From the IMG/VR virus record IMGVR_UViG_3300045884_000127, positions 1-30,432 of that record: a stretch of DNA of 30,432 nucleotides; one strand, given 5' to 3'. Position numbers and translations under genes: made by a program. Source of the stretch: a virus. Of this stretch, positions 6,570 through 13,806 are shown piece by piece; positions within the stretch are counted from its first letter, which is position 1; the number at the start of each line of letters is the position of its first letter. A model generated the notes under the pieces. That model saw nothing but the letters and a program-made list of their open reading frames with translations, was not told where the DNA came from and ran no database searches.

Positions 6570-7846
6570 TGCCCGACCGTAGACGGACCATCGAAGTCGA
6601 CTTCCTCGTCGACGATTCGGAAAAGCGGAAACTGACCGGGATCGGTGATGAAGCCACCATCACAGGTGGCAAGTTCGACGGTCTGAAAGGGGCAGTAGGC
6701 GGATTCCTCACTGTTGCCGCCGCCCAGCAGATCGGCCAGTTCATCGTCGACGTCACCAAACTGGGCGAACAGGCCACCATCGCTGCCGACTCTGCTTCCA
6801 AAGTCCTCGGCCCCGCCCTCGACGGTCTCCGTACCGACCTCGAGGAGGTCAGGGGGACGATGGGCTTCAACCGGAGCGAGCTCGACGAGACCATCGCCAA
6901 ATTCGGGCTGCTCACCGATTCGATGGGGCTCACCGACGACGCCCAAGCCGAATTCATCGGCTGGCTGATCGAAACCGGCGGGGAGCTCGCCGCCTTCAGA
7001 GGCGATCTGAGCCTCTCCGACGAAGCAGTCGACGCGCTCGGCGCCACCCTCCGCGGTGAATACGACAGCCTTGAACAGTTCGGAGTGAAAGTTTCCGACG
7101 CGGCCATCGAAGAGCGGAAACTGGAACTGGCCGCCGACCCGGCCAACACCGCCCTCTCCGACCAGCAGCTGGAACTGCTCGCCCTTCAGCAGCTCATCAC
7201 CGAAAAGGCAGCCCCGGCCATCGGGTCGTTAGCGGAGGCGCAGGACGGGCTAGCCGGGAAGACCAACGAGCTCAACGCCCGTTTCGAAGACATGAAGATC
7301 GCACTGGGCGAGAGGCTCATGCCGGTGGTCCTCACCCTCGGCGACGAGCTGCTCAAAACCTTCGACTCTTGGGATCGGCTGGTCAACGCCGAAACCTTCG
7401 GTAACACCGCTCTCGGCTCGTTCATCGACAACATTGCCGACGATGTCCAGACCCTCATCGACAGCTTCAAGACCCTCTTCGACATTGTTGGAGATGCGGC
7501 CGACGAGGTCAGAGACTTCTTCAATATGCAACCCGGGAATGCGCCGGCGCGGATCAGCTCGGGCATCGGCAGTCACGCTAGGGACATGACACGTTCCGGG
7601 CCCGGCCGTCAGCATGGCGGTCCCGTCCATAGCGGCAACCCGTATCTGGTCGGTGAACGCGGCCCCGAGATCTTCGTCCCATCAGCCAACGGACATATCA
7701 ACCCTGGCGGAGGGATGACCGCCAACATCACGATCAACGCCGGGATGGGCGCCGACCCGAACGCAATCAGTAGGGCTGTCGTCGAAGCTCTCCAACGCTA
7801 CGAACGGGCTAACGGATCGATACCGGTACGGGGAATGGGCCGGTAA
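6569..7846 (+). CDS. Short tape-measure protein, unit A
   Basis: The tape measure sets tail length and fills the tube before ejection. At 425 residues it is very short, implying a short tail for a siphovirus. It has a hydrophobic stretch near residues 40-60, long helical Ala/Glu/Leu-rich segments, and the classic C-terminal motif HGGPVHSGNPYLVGERGPE followed by FVPS.NG.I, seen in many actinobacteriophage tape measures. The C-terminal ITINAGMGADPNAI part is nearly identical in unit B, while the segment before it (about residues 270-340) diverges. TGATG overlap upstream and ATGG overlap downstream indicate coupled translation. Confidence 0.88.
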   Translation: MPDRRRTIEVDFLVDDSEKRKLTGIGDEATITGGKFDGLKGAVGGFLTVAAAQQIGQFIVDVTKLGEQATIAADSASKVLGPALDGLRTDLEEVRGTMGFNRSELDETIAKFGLLTDSMGLTDDAQAEFIGWLIETGGELAAFRGDLSLSDEAVDALGATLRGEYDSLEQFGVKVSDAAIEERKLELAADPANTALSDQQLELLALQQLITEKAAPAIGSLAEAQDGLAGKTNELNARFEDMKIALGERLMPVVLTLGDELLKTFDSWDRLVNAETFGNTALGSFIDNIADDVQTLIDSFKTLFDIVGDAADEVRDFFNMQPGNAPARISSGIGSHARDMTRSGPGRQHGGPVHSGNPYLVGERGPEIFVPSANGHINPGGGMTANITINAGMGADPNAISRAVVEALQRYERANGSIPVRGMGR

Positions 7847-8505
7847 TGGCAGTCCAAGCCATCTGGAACAATGAGCGGCTTGGTGATCCCGCCTATCTCG
7901 GTCTCACCCTGGGCGGGACCATCGAATACACGGCGAGTGGTTCCTTCGTCAAGGCGGACTATCCGGGATTGCGGGCTATCCGCCAGGACAACGACGAGCC
8001 GATCCTGGCAGTGGACCTGCCCGCCTCCCATCCGATCACTCCGGCCACCACGACCGGAACCCCGGGCACCCCTCCAGGCGGGACGCTCGGCTATGCCCAG
8101 GTGACCGCCAACCAAACCGGGATATCGAGCGCGACCGACCTGACTGGGCTTGCTGTCACCGTGACTGTCGCAACGAGTCGACGGATCAAGATCACCGGAC
8201 ATCATCAGATCGTCGCCACCGTTGCCGGTCTTGCCTTCGGAGAAGTACGCGAATCTACAACCACACTGGGCCGTTATGACGGAGCGAACATCGCCGTTAA
8301 CAGCAGGGACACTTACGACGGTTCGATCATCGTCTCACCAAGCACCGGATCACACACCTACAAGTTGACGTTGGTGCCCGCATCCGGCACCTTCAGCCTG
8401 GAAGCAGCCGCCACGATCCCTGCGTTCATCCTCGTCGAAGACATCACTCTGGCCACCGCCGCCGGTGGCGGCAGCACCGGTTCGGTCCTGGAACTCTGGT
8501 ACTGA
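7846..8505 (+). CDS. Post-tape-measure tail protein with inserted beta-rich tip domain, unit A
   Basis: Residues 1-60 match the 73-residue protein at the same place in unit B (22727), including GDP.Y.GLTLGG and KADYPGLRA, and the last residues (VLELWY) match its end. Between them lies a Thr/Pro/Gly linker (about 62-80) and a domain (about 81-200) beginning LGYAQVTANQTG and ending FILVEDI. Unit B carries a homologue of that domain on a different gene (24254). The domain is beta-rich and probably exposed on the tail tip, perhaps in receptor binding; function is inferred. The stop overlaps the next start (TGATG at 8503). Confidence 0.7.
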   Translation: MAVQAIWNNERLGDPAYLGLTLGGTIEYTASGSFVKADYPGLRAIRQDNDEPILAVDLPASHPITPATTTGTPGTPPGGTLGYAQVTANQTGISSATDLTGLAVTVTVATSRRIKITGHHQIVATVAGLAFGEVRESTTTLGRYDGANIAVNSRDTYDGSIIVSPSTGSHTYKLTLVPASGTFSLEAAATIPAFILVEDITLATAAGGGSTGSVLELWY

Positions 8506-9821
8506 TGACCGTCCTCGTCCCTCCTCCCGGTCAGATCCTCCACTGGTTGGGCGGGCCAGTCGACGTCCGAGTGGAGATCGACACCGGACTGGAAGGATCC
8601 GCTCTCGCCGACTGGGATGGCGCCCAATGGGATGAAGAACTCTGGGGCCTCGACGATCCGGGCTGGGCCGATCTGACCCCCTATGTGTTCGCAGTGAACA
8701 TCAACGGCGGCTCCCGTCGCTGGGGGGAACGTTTCGACGCCCGTTCGGCGGTCGTCACCGTCGACGACACAACCGGGATCTTCACTCCCGAATCGGGAGT
8801 CGACCCCTGGCCACTGCCCTTCCGACCCGGGCGGACCCTCCGAATAGTCGCCATCCCCGACGAGAGCACCGGTGTGAAATGGCCCATCTTCACCGGAGAA
8901 ATCGACTCGACTCAGGATCTCTACGACGACGCCGGCCATGCCATCACCACCGACATCTTCTGTAACGACTTCCTGGCTCGGATGGCCCGGGTCAACCCGC
9001 TGATGATGGCCACCGCCACCGGAGTGCAGACCACTGACGAGCGGGTAGATGCAGCCCTGGACCGGATGTCGGATCCGCCCGAACGGGACGTCCAAACCGG
9101 CCTTCACACCATGCAAACCTCATTCCTCGCCCAGACCGTCCTCGAGGAGTGCCAGCGGGCGGCTGATGCTGAGGGTGGTGCCTTCTACATGTCAGGAGAT
9201 GGGACCGCCACCTTCCGGGCTCGGGACTGGCTCATAACCGACGCCCGATCGGTCAACATTCAAGGCTATCTCGGCTATACGGAACTGCCCGTACCTGCCA
9301 GTGCCTCCGTATGGGATACCGCCGTCTGGGACACCGATATTTGGGAGGGTTTCGAACGGAACGCCGCCCACATCCTCAGTGTCACGGCCTCATGGGAGAC
9401 AGCCCGGATCGTCAACGATGTCAGCTTCGCCCGGGTCGGCTCCGTCGTCCAAGAGTCAGAAGACCTGACATCCCAGGATCAACATGGGATCCGCTCCTAC
9501 CAGCGGACCGACCTCGAAAACAATGCGGACACTGAAGTCGCCTTCCTCGCCGACCGGCATGTCACAGCCTTCAAAGACTCCCGGATGCGTGTCGAAGAAG
9601 TAACTGTCACCACCGTCGAAGACGCCGAAGGGGAGGACCGGCATCGTCTCTTCTACGACACCCAATTCGGAGATCGGCTCTCCATCCTCATCCAATCCGC
9701 CTGGGGCTGGTCGGTCGAAAAGGAGGTCCATGTGATGGGGATCAGCCATCAGATCACCGGCGACGACTGGACGGCCACCTTCCAGCTCGACGACGCCCAA
9801 ACCTATGAAGGGAGCATCTAA
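8505..9821 (+). CDS. Minor tail protein (tail tip/hub), unit A
   Basis: This 438-residue protein follows the tape-measure block and resembles actinobacteriophage minor tail proteins: ILHWLGGPVDVRVEIDTGL at the N-terminus, a beta-rich Ig/hub-like first part (GGSRRWGERFDARSA, TGIFTPESG, PFRPGR), and a C-terminal LDDAQTY. Two Trp-Asp repeats with Trp every five residues occur near residues 37-47 and 270-280. The second repeat sits in a stretch missing from unit B's copy, while unit B has a repeat at its C-terminus. It probably forms the baseplate or central tip. The stop overlaps the next start (TAATG). Confidence 0.75.
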   Translation: MTVLVPPPGQILHWLGGPVDVRVEIDTGLEGSALADWDGAQWDEELWGLDDPGWADLTPYVFAVNINGGSRRWGERFDARSAVVTVDDTTGIFTPESGVDPWPLPFRPGRTLRIVAIPDESTGVKWPIFTGEIDSTQDLYDDAGHAITTDIFCNDFLARMARVNPLMMATATGVQTTDERVDAALDRMSDPPERDVQTGLHTMQTSFLAQTVLEECQRAADAEGGAFYMSGDGTATFRARDWLITDARSVNIQGYLGYTELPVPASASVWDTAVWDTDIWEGFERNAAHILSVTASWETARIVNDVSFARVGSVVQESEDLTSQDQHGIRSYQRTDLENNADTEVAFLADRHVTAFKDSRMRVEEVTVTTVEDAEGEDRHRLFYDTQFGDRLSILIQSAWGWSVEKEVHVMGISHQITGDDWTATFQLDDAQTYEGSI

Positions 9822-10423
9822 TGCCCGAAATCGCCAATGTGGTCAGCGGCAACACCATCACCAGTACCTGGGGGAATCAGATTCGCGACCGGACCATCCA
9901 ACGGTACGCCTCGGCTACCGCCCGAGCTACTGCCCATCCGTCCCCTGCTGCCGGGGATCTCTCCTATCTGACCGACGTCGACGACATTGCTCTCTACGAC
10001 GGGGCTAATTGGATTCCACTACGTCTCGACGTCGAAATGGGCGGGAACGTATCGAGCACCCTGATAAATCTGAACACGGCCCCCTACGTGGAGATCGTGG
10101 CTGTCACCTTCACCAAGCCGGCCCACTGGAACACGTTCAAGATCATGGCCTGGGGCGGGGCCACTATCCGTGCCAACCCCACCGACTCATGGAATGTGGA
10201 AACCCGGGTTGTCATTGGTGCCAGTCTGGGGACCGGAGTCACAACCAACCCGCAAAGCACTAGTGGGGCTAGTGAGACCTGGCATGCTGCCGCCCGCCAC
10301 GAAGTAGCCGGCTTGGCCGCAACCGTCGCCATTGCCCTTCAAGGAAAGACAAGCGACGCCCCAACCGAAACATCACAAGTGGGTGGAGCCGTAATCAATT
10401 ATCTCGCCGTCCGAACCACCTAG
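9821..10423 (+). CDS. Variable tail-tip / receptor-binding candidate, unit A
   Basis: The first 25 residues (EIANVVSGN....TWGNQIRDR) match the N-terminus of the equivalent protein in unit B (24254), and the following DLSYLTDVDDIALYDGANW segment is of the attachment type common in small tail proteins. After residue 70 the two proteins are unrelated: A has a Thr/Val/Ala-rich beta domain of its own. A conserved anchor with a swapped C-terminus is typical of receptor-binding or tip proteins. The function is inferred from position and mosaicism; 200 residues. Confidence 0.6.
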   Translation: MPEIANVVSGNTITSTWGNQIRDRTIQRYASATARATAHPSPAAGDLSYLTDVDDIALYDGANWIPLRLDVEMGGNVSSTLINLNTAPYVEIVAVTFTKPAHWNTFKIMAWGGATIRANPTDSWNVETRVVIGASLGTGVTTNPQSTSGASETWHAAARHEVAGLAATVAIALQGKTSDAPTETSQVGGAVINYLAVRTT

Positions 10424-10437
10424 AGGGAGGCATCCAA

Positions 10438-10650
10438 ATGGCAGAGAAGAAGAAGACGACCAAACCCCGACAAAAAGCGACATTGAACCTCGAGGAGACC
10501 GCCGAATATCTGGGGATCACCGTTGAAGAGCTGATGCAATCCCGCGGGAGGGGATTGAGCCCCGGGAAGGACGGCTACAAGAAGGACGGCACCCTCGTCT
10601 GGGACCGCAAGAGCCTCCCGGCGAAGGATGAGGCCGTCGAAGAACAGTGA
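10438..10650 (+). CDS. Small basic helix-turn-helix-like protein, unit A
   Basis: This 70-residue protein has a Lys-rich N-terminus (AEKKKTTKPRQKA) followed by LNLEETAEYLGITVEELMQ, which has the spacing of an excisionase-type or AlpA-type helix-turn-helix, then a Gly/Lys-rich end with VWDRKSLPAKDEAVEEQ. It has a good ribosome-binding site AGGGAGG before ATG 10438. Both units keep it between tail and lysis genes. It could be a late regulator or a DNA-binding structural protein; no specific function can be assigned. Confidence 0.65.
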   Translation: MAEKKKTTKPRQKATLNLEETAEYLGITVEELMQSRGRGLSPGKDGYKKDGTLVWDRKSLPAKDEAVEEQ

Positions 10651-10679
10651 CAGTTTTCGCGATCTTGAGCGGTACTCTT

Positions 10680-10698
10680 ACACCGTATGGAACGGTGT
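10680..10698 (+). promoter_or_regulatory. Start-codon hairpin of the zinc-ribbon gene (unit A)
   Basis: ACACCGT (10680-10686) and ACGGTGT (10692-10698) are perfect 7-base arms around a 5-base loop ATGGA that holds the start codon. No Shine-Dalgarno sequence precedes it. The same hairpin and flanks occur in unit B. This may be a translational switch, an operator, or part of a leaderless start. Confidence 0.5.
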
Positions 10699-10845
10699 CG
10701 CTGGTGCCGGTCCGACGATCTCGACCAGGTCGAATACATCGAGGTCGACCTGTTCGGCACTCAAATCCGGGTGATCATCACCTACTGCAATACCTGCGGG
10801 AACGCAGAGACTGTCTCCTCGAAGGCGGTCCCAGCTTCAGCCTGA
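10687..10845 (+). CDS. Zinc-ribbon miniprotein, unit A
   Basis: This 52-residue protein has CRWC (Cys4, Cys7) and CNTC (Cys34, Cys37), two CxxC knuckles around a beta-rich core (VEYIEVDLFG, RVIITY), a standard zinc-ribbon layout. Unit B encodes the same protein at 25102 with nearly identical bases through the core. It lies just before the holin-like gene. Zinc ribbons of this size often bind DNA, RNA or proteins; the exact role is unknown. The start codon sits in a hairpin loop. Confidence 0.8.
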   Translation: MERCRWCRSDDLDQVEYIEVDLFGTQIRVIITYCNTCGNAETVSSKAVPASA

Positions 10846-10849
10846 GGGC

Positions 10850-11011
10850 ATGACTCCTCTCGAGACGATGATCGCAGTAGGGCTCGGCGGTTTCGGCTTG
10901 GGTGTGGGCATCGTCCTCGCCGCTTTCATCGCCCGGACTCTCCGCCGTTACATGAGCGACGAGGAGATGAAACCCTACGACCGGAAACGGAACGGGAATG
11001 GCGTCAAGTAG
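10850..11011 (+). CDS. Holin-like small membrane protein, unit A
   Basis: This 53-residue protein (MTPLETMIAVG start) has one Gly-rich hydrophobic helix at about residues 7-29 followed by RTLRR and a charged tail (DEEMKPYDRKRNGNG). A short N-terminus, single membrane span and charged C-terminus are typical of one-span holins. It precedes the endolysin, whose ATG (10998) lies inside this gene in another frame, suggesting coupled translation. Unit B's homologue is at 25262. Holin function is inferred from topology and position. Confidence 0.75.
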   Translation: MTPLETMIAVGLGGFGLGVGIVLAAFIARTLRRYMSDEEMKPYDRKRNGNGVK

Positions 11012-11648
11012 CCAGGTCCGCGCCTGGTGGGCCGACTACGAATGCAACCCGAACCTGTACACCAAGGTGTCGTTCCCCGGTGAAGGACGATCCTGGAATC
11101 TGTCAGTGGCCCGGGAGTCGGCACCGATCTGGTCGGCCGTCTCTCAGATCATGACCTCCGAGCCCTACCTGTTCAGAGAGTCAGCCGGCGGCACCTACAA
11201 CTGCCGACCCCCCTCACTCCACGCCTATGCCCTGGCCCTCGACTTGAACCCGTCGCAGAATCCGATGCGGAACCCGCCCACCTATGACTATCCGGACACA
11301 TTCATCATCCGGATGGAGGGGATCCGGGCCAACGGCCATCAGGCTCTCACCTGGGGAGGCCGCTGGCCGGCATCCAACCCGCCGGACACCATGCACTGGC
11401 AGGTCAACGTCCCACCCTGGGACTGTGACTACATCGAATGGGATACAGGAGGAGGACAGATGGGGAACTGGACCAGACCCGGCGACCCGGTCGACGACCT
11501 GGCCGACGCCCGCCGGGTCAACGAATATCAGGGATGGGACTTCTGGCGGCAGTCAGACTTCGACTACGACGAGAACGATCCGAAACAGCTCGACGAACGG
11601 TTCAAAGTCATCAGCTCACGTCTCATCGACTGGATGATGCGGCACTGA
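10998..11648 (+). CDS. M15-family endolysin (D-Ala-D-Ala / L,D-type peptidase), unit A
   Basis: This cell-wall peptidase would release progeny at lysis. The 216-residue protein has the M15 zinc motifs: SLHAYALALDLN (His75, Asp82; SxHxxxxAxD) and TMHWQ (His133). An N-terminal region (WWADYECNP, WNLSVARESAPIW) precedes the core, and a Tyr/Asp-rich C-terminal part (GNWTRPGDPVDDL onward) may be a wall-binding or dimer segment. It overlaps the holin-like gene by 14 bases. The gene is tail to tail with the lipoprotein gene, whose stop begins at the next base. The C-terminal part diverges from unit B's copy. Confidence 0.9.
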   Translation: MASSSQVRAWWADYECNPNLYTKVSFPGEGRSWNLSVARESAPIWSAVSQIMTSEPYLFRESAGGTYNCRPPSLHAYALALDLNPSQNPMRNPPTYDYPDTFIIRMEGIRANGHQALTWGGRWPASNPPDTMHWQVNVPPWDCDYIEWDTGGGQMGNWTRPGDPVDDLADARRVNEYQGWDFWRQSDFDYDENDPKQLDERFKVISSRLIDWMMRH

Positions 11649-12107
11649 TCATTCGCAGCCGAGCGACAGTCCATGGTCGATGGCAGCCTGCCCGTAGGCG
11701 AGCTGCCGCCAGTAGAGATCCTGGGAGTCTGAACCGTCTGTCGAATCGATCCAAAAGTTGGCTTCGGCGACGATGGTGGGACAGTCGGTCATCGCTTCGA
11801 TGAGAGCGACAGGCTCGGGCAGTTCTTCTTCGAGATTCCACGAGTAGTCGCCTTCGTCGTCCCGGTCGAGAAGCTCATCGTTGAGCCAGGTTTCGGTCGG
11901 ATAGCCATCGGGCAGATCACCGCGGAGGGTGACCTGATCGTCTTCGACCATGATCGACCATTCCAACTGGTCGACGGTCGGGGCTGTAGATGTGTCAGTG
12001 GTTGCGGTTGATCCGCCGCATGCTCCAATGGCGACAGCGCAGGCCAGTAGAACATATCGGATAGTGGTTTTGCTCAAGAGAGGCTTATCGGCCCAGAATC
12101 TAGGCAC
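11649..12107 (-). CDS. Secreted lipoprotein, candidate superinfection-exclusion factor, unit A
   Basis: The N-terminal part has a lipoprotein signal: basic residues, a hydrophobic run and the lipobox AIGAC, with lipidated Cys followed by GGSTATT. The mature domain is about 120 residues and acidic (DLPDGYPTETWLNDELLDRD, WRQLAYGQAAIDHGLSLGCE), with one further Cys pair candidate. The start may be GTG 12107 or TTG 12077; neither has a clear ribosome-binding site. It is transcribed from the lysogeny side against the lytic genes. Prophage lipoproteins in this position often block superinfection; that role is inferred. The mature domain is conserved in unit B but the signal region is not. Confidence 0.75.
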   Translation of the reverse strand: MPRFWADKPLLSKTTIRYVLLACAVAIGACGGSTATTDTSTAPTVDQLEWSIMVEDDQVTLRGDLPDGYPTETWLNDELLDRDDEGDYSWNLEEELPEPVALIEAMTDCPTIVAEANFWIDSTDGSDSQDLYWRQLAYGQAAIDHGLSLGCE

Positions 12108-12108
12108 C
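12092..12108. repeat. 17-bp direct repeat, left copy, flanking unit A integration module
   Basis: CCCAGAATCTAGGCACC here matches CCAAGTATCTAGGCATC at 13433-13449 in 14 of 17 positions, same orientation. A shorter CTAGGCA also occurs near 13226. The two copies bracket the structured region, the integrase and its control region. They may be integrase or regulator binding sites, or scars of module exchange. Confidence 0.4.
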
Positions 12109-12137
12109 TTGACTGCTTGCTTGTATTATCGGGAGGA

Positions 12138-12216
12138 GGTGCGGGCCCTGGCGTAACTCTTACCGGGAGGCAGACCCGGTTCGCCGGGGATGTCTTCCGT
12201 TCGCCGGACCCGCACC
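12138..12216. other. Cloverleaf-like GC-rich fold, unit A
   Basis: GGTGCGGG (12138-12145) pairs perfectly with CCCGCACC (12209-12216), enclosing three smaller hairpins: CCTGG/CCGGG, CCCGG-TTCG-CCGGG (12175-12188, a UUCG tetraloop) and TCCG/CGGA (12196-12208), the last stacked directly on the outer stem. The size (79 nt) and layout recall a tRNA-like fold, but no tRNA T-loop or anticodon arm is recognisable. It lies between integrase and lipoprotein genes, where unit B keeps its attP. It could be a small RNA or part of the attachment site. Confidence 0.4.
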
Positions 12217-12280
12217 ACTCGTTGCGACACCCTTAGACCGGAAAGCACTCATCGTTAGGTGGGGGCGCCCCCCGCGGTCC

Positions 12281-12347
12281 GGTCCAGTTGCACCTAGACC
12301 GAACGTTGGAGGTCGCCCCCCTGTCGTCCTACCGGTGCAACTGGCCC
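12281..12347. repeat. Long inverted repeat downstream of the unit A integrase
   Basis: CCAGTTGCACC (12284-12294) and GGTGCAACTGG (12334-12344) are perfect 11-base arms, extendable to 14 with one mismatch, around a 39-base loop. Together with the palindrome GGGGGCGCCCCC just upstream (about 12261-12272) and the cloverleaf-like fold, it fills the 290-base stretch between lipoprotein and integrase. No gene is supported here. It is a candidate attP arm region or a terminator-like structure. Confidence 0.45.
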
Positions 12348-12397
12348 GCAGTGCAATGCGGTCGATAGTCATGTCGGAAATTCTGGCAGATGTGGTC

Positions 12398-13212
12398 TCA
12401 TTCGTTGACCGCCGGCCAGACCTGGGCGTAAGACAGGTTCTGTGAGGCGAGGATCATCCGGTCTCGGGTGACCCGGGTGTATCCGGCGGTCGTTTCAGGT
12501 GAGGCATGTCGGGCGAGTTCTTGGGCGACCCGGAGGTCTCCCGACTTGTCGTTCACGTCGGAGATGAACGTGTGTCGCAGCTTGTGGGGGGTCAGGTCGG
12601 GTATGCCGGCTGCGGTTCCGATCTGGGCGACCCACAGGGCGACAGTGGCCGGGTTTACATGGGCGGTCCGGTTCCCGGGGAACAGGTACCGGTATGCGGT
12701 TTGCCGGCCCTGGATTTCTTCCCGGACGATGTGATGGACCGGGATCTCTTCGACGATGTTGCCTTTCCCGTATACCTCATACCAGTCGAGCTGGGGGGTG
12801 AAGCGGGTCCAGTCGACGGCGGCGATCTCGAGGCGGCGTAGTCCCATGAGCAGTCCGAAGAGGACGGCGGTGCCTTCGGGGTAGACGCCCCTTGAGGTTT
12901 GGACGAGGGCGGCGGCCTGTTCGTCTTCGACGCCGTTCCATTTCATCCGTCGCCGTTTCGGAGCTCGGATGGCGCCGGTCGGGTCGTCTTCGACGCCTCG
13001 CCACCGGTACCAGTGGCCGAGGGCGACTGCATGTTGACGGCGTGAGGCGGACGTGTCGGGCAGCGTTTCGCTGTAGGCGCGCATGGCGAGCGGGTCCGTC
13101 TCCAGCGTTCTACAGCATGTCCGTAGATCCTGATTGTCCGGTCGGAAAGTCCTCGCCCGACCAGATAGTTAACGAACCCAATCGTTGTGTCTTCAGATCC
13201 CAGCATTCCCAT
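12398..13212 (-). pseudogene. Tyrosine integrase split by a frameshift, unit A
   Basis: The N-terminal core-binding part (ATG 13212 or 13206: GFVNYLVGRGLSDRTIRIYG, then HAVERWRR) and the catalytic part lie in different frames. The second frame picks up at DPLAMRAYSETLPD near 13085 and continues to 12398. A shift of -1 near 13095-13105 joins them into one normal protein of about 270 residues. Catalytic residues are present: GLRRLE (Arg), LTPHKLRHT (His, Arg), LARHASPETTAGY (His, Tyr). No clear slippery sequence is visible, so this is a disabling mutation, a sequence error, or a gene read as two pieces. The integrase would mediate site-specific recombination with the host chromosome. Confidence 0.75.
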
Positions 13213-13362
13213 GGTGCCCCTCTTACTAGGCACTGGAATGATGTCCGGGTCCGACCCTACCCCGCCTGTGGGAAAGTTATGCACGAGTCGCGAAAACTTT
13301 CCCCGCATTCTGCTTGCACAACCCCCCTGCCGGGTGGGTAGGGTGAATGGTTAACAGTTTGC

Positions 13363-13456
13363 GTGACGGTGTTTTGAGCTACCGCGGATTAATTCCAGTG
13401 GACGTTACAGCGCCCACAGTAGCTCAAGCCTGCCAAGTATCTAGGCATCCCGTCAC
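13363..13456. promoter_or_regulatory. Divergent control region with nested inverted repeats, unit A
   Basis: Between the leftward integrase and the rightward winged-helix gene, TTGAGCTAC (13374-13382) pairs with GTAGCTCAA (13419-13427), and outside them GTGACGG (13363-13369) with CCGTCAC (13450-13456). A copy of the 17-bp repeat lies at 13433-13449. The 264-base gap 13213-13476 holds no supported gene. It must contain the integrase and early promoters; a unique -35/-10 pair could not be fixed. Confidence 0.45.
13433..13449. repeat. 17-bp direct repeat, right copy (unit A)
   Basis: This is the partner of the copy at 12092-12108 (14 of 17 bases identical, same orientation). It sits just upstream of the winged-helix gene's ribosome-binding site, so it could also act as an operator. 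Confidence 0.4.
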
Positions 13457-13476
13457 CTGAGTTTTTGGAGGTACGC

Positions 13477-13740
13477 ATGGACGTATCCGCAACGCCGGGT
13501 GTCCTCGAGATCCCCTATGCCCTCGCGTTCAAGGCGGAACAGCACTCGGATCTGGCCGTCTACCTGGCCATCGCCCATTTCATCAGAGGGGGGATCAACC
13601 GGCCCTCCCACGGGTCGATAGCCGAGCTTGCCCAGATCAGCCGGGAAACGGTCAGCGCCTCGCTCAAGCGTCTCGTCGCCGGCGGGTACATCACCGTCGA
13701 CAAGGAAGCCGCCCCCCACGCCTACTCGCTCGCAGCATGA
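13477..13740 (+). CDS. Winged-helix DNA-binding protein, early regulator candidate, unit A
   Basis: This 87-residue protein has a winged helix-turn-helix: LAVYLAIAHFIRGG, then SHGSIAELAQISRETVSASL (helix-turn-helix), then KRLVAGGYITVDKE (wing). It has a strong GGAGGT site six bases before ATG 13477. The pattern resembles replication-initiator N-terminal domains and MarR/GntR-like regulators. It is the first gene of the rightward early operon and divergent from the integrase, so a lysis-lysogeny or replication control role is likely. Unit B has an unrelated DNA-binding protein in this place. Confidence 0.75.
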   Translation: MDVSATPGVLEIPYALAFKAEQHSDLAVYLAIAHFIRGGINRPSHGSIAELAQISRETVSASLKRLVAGGYITVDKEAAPHAYSLAA

Positions 13741-13757
13741 GCATCGAGATCCCATCA

Positions 13758-13780
13758 CTTCCCCGCACCATCGGGGGAAG
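13758..13780 (+). terminator. Hairpin after the winged-helix gene (unit A)
   Basis: CTTCCCC (13758-13764) and GGGGAAG (13774-13780) form a perfect 7-base stem with a 9-base loop just after the stop codon. There is no T-run behind it, so it may be an attenuator or the first element of the structured leader rather than a full terminator. Confidence 0.4.
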
Positions 13781-13806
13781 GAGAACCTGAAGGCCGAGTA
13801 GTGATC

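Noticed and set aside
12160-12372. A 70-codon reverse frame between lipoprotein and integrase in unit A
   Set aside because: It overlaps GC-rich inverted repeats, is rich in Gly/Arg/Pro, and has neither a ribosome-binding site nor a counterpart.
12892-13341. A 149-codon forward frame opposite the unit A integrase N-terminus
   Set aside because: Shadow of the integrase and of the control region; no domain and Arg-rich composition.
13737-13790. A 17-codon frame overlapping the winged-helix stop (ATGA)
   Set aside because: It runs through a hairpin and has no counterpart in unit B; too short to support.
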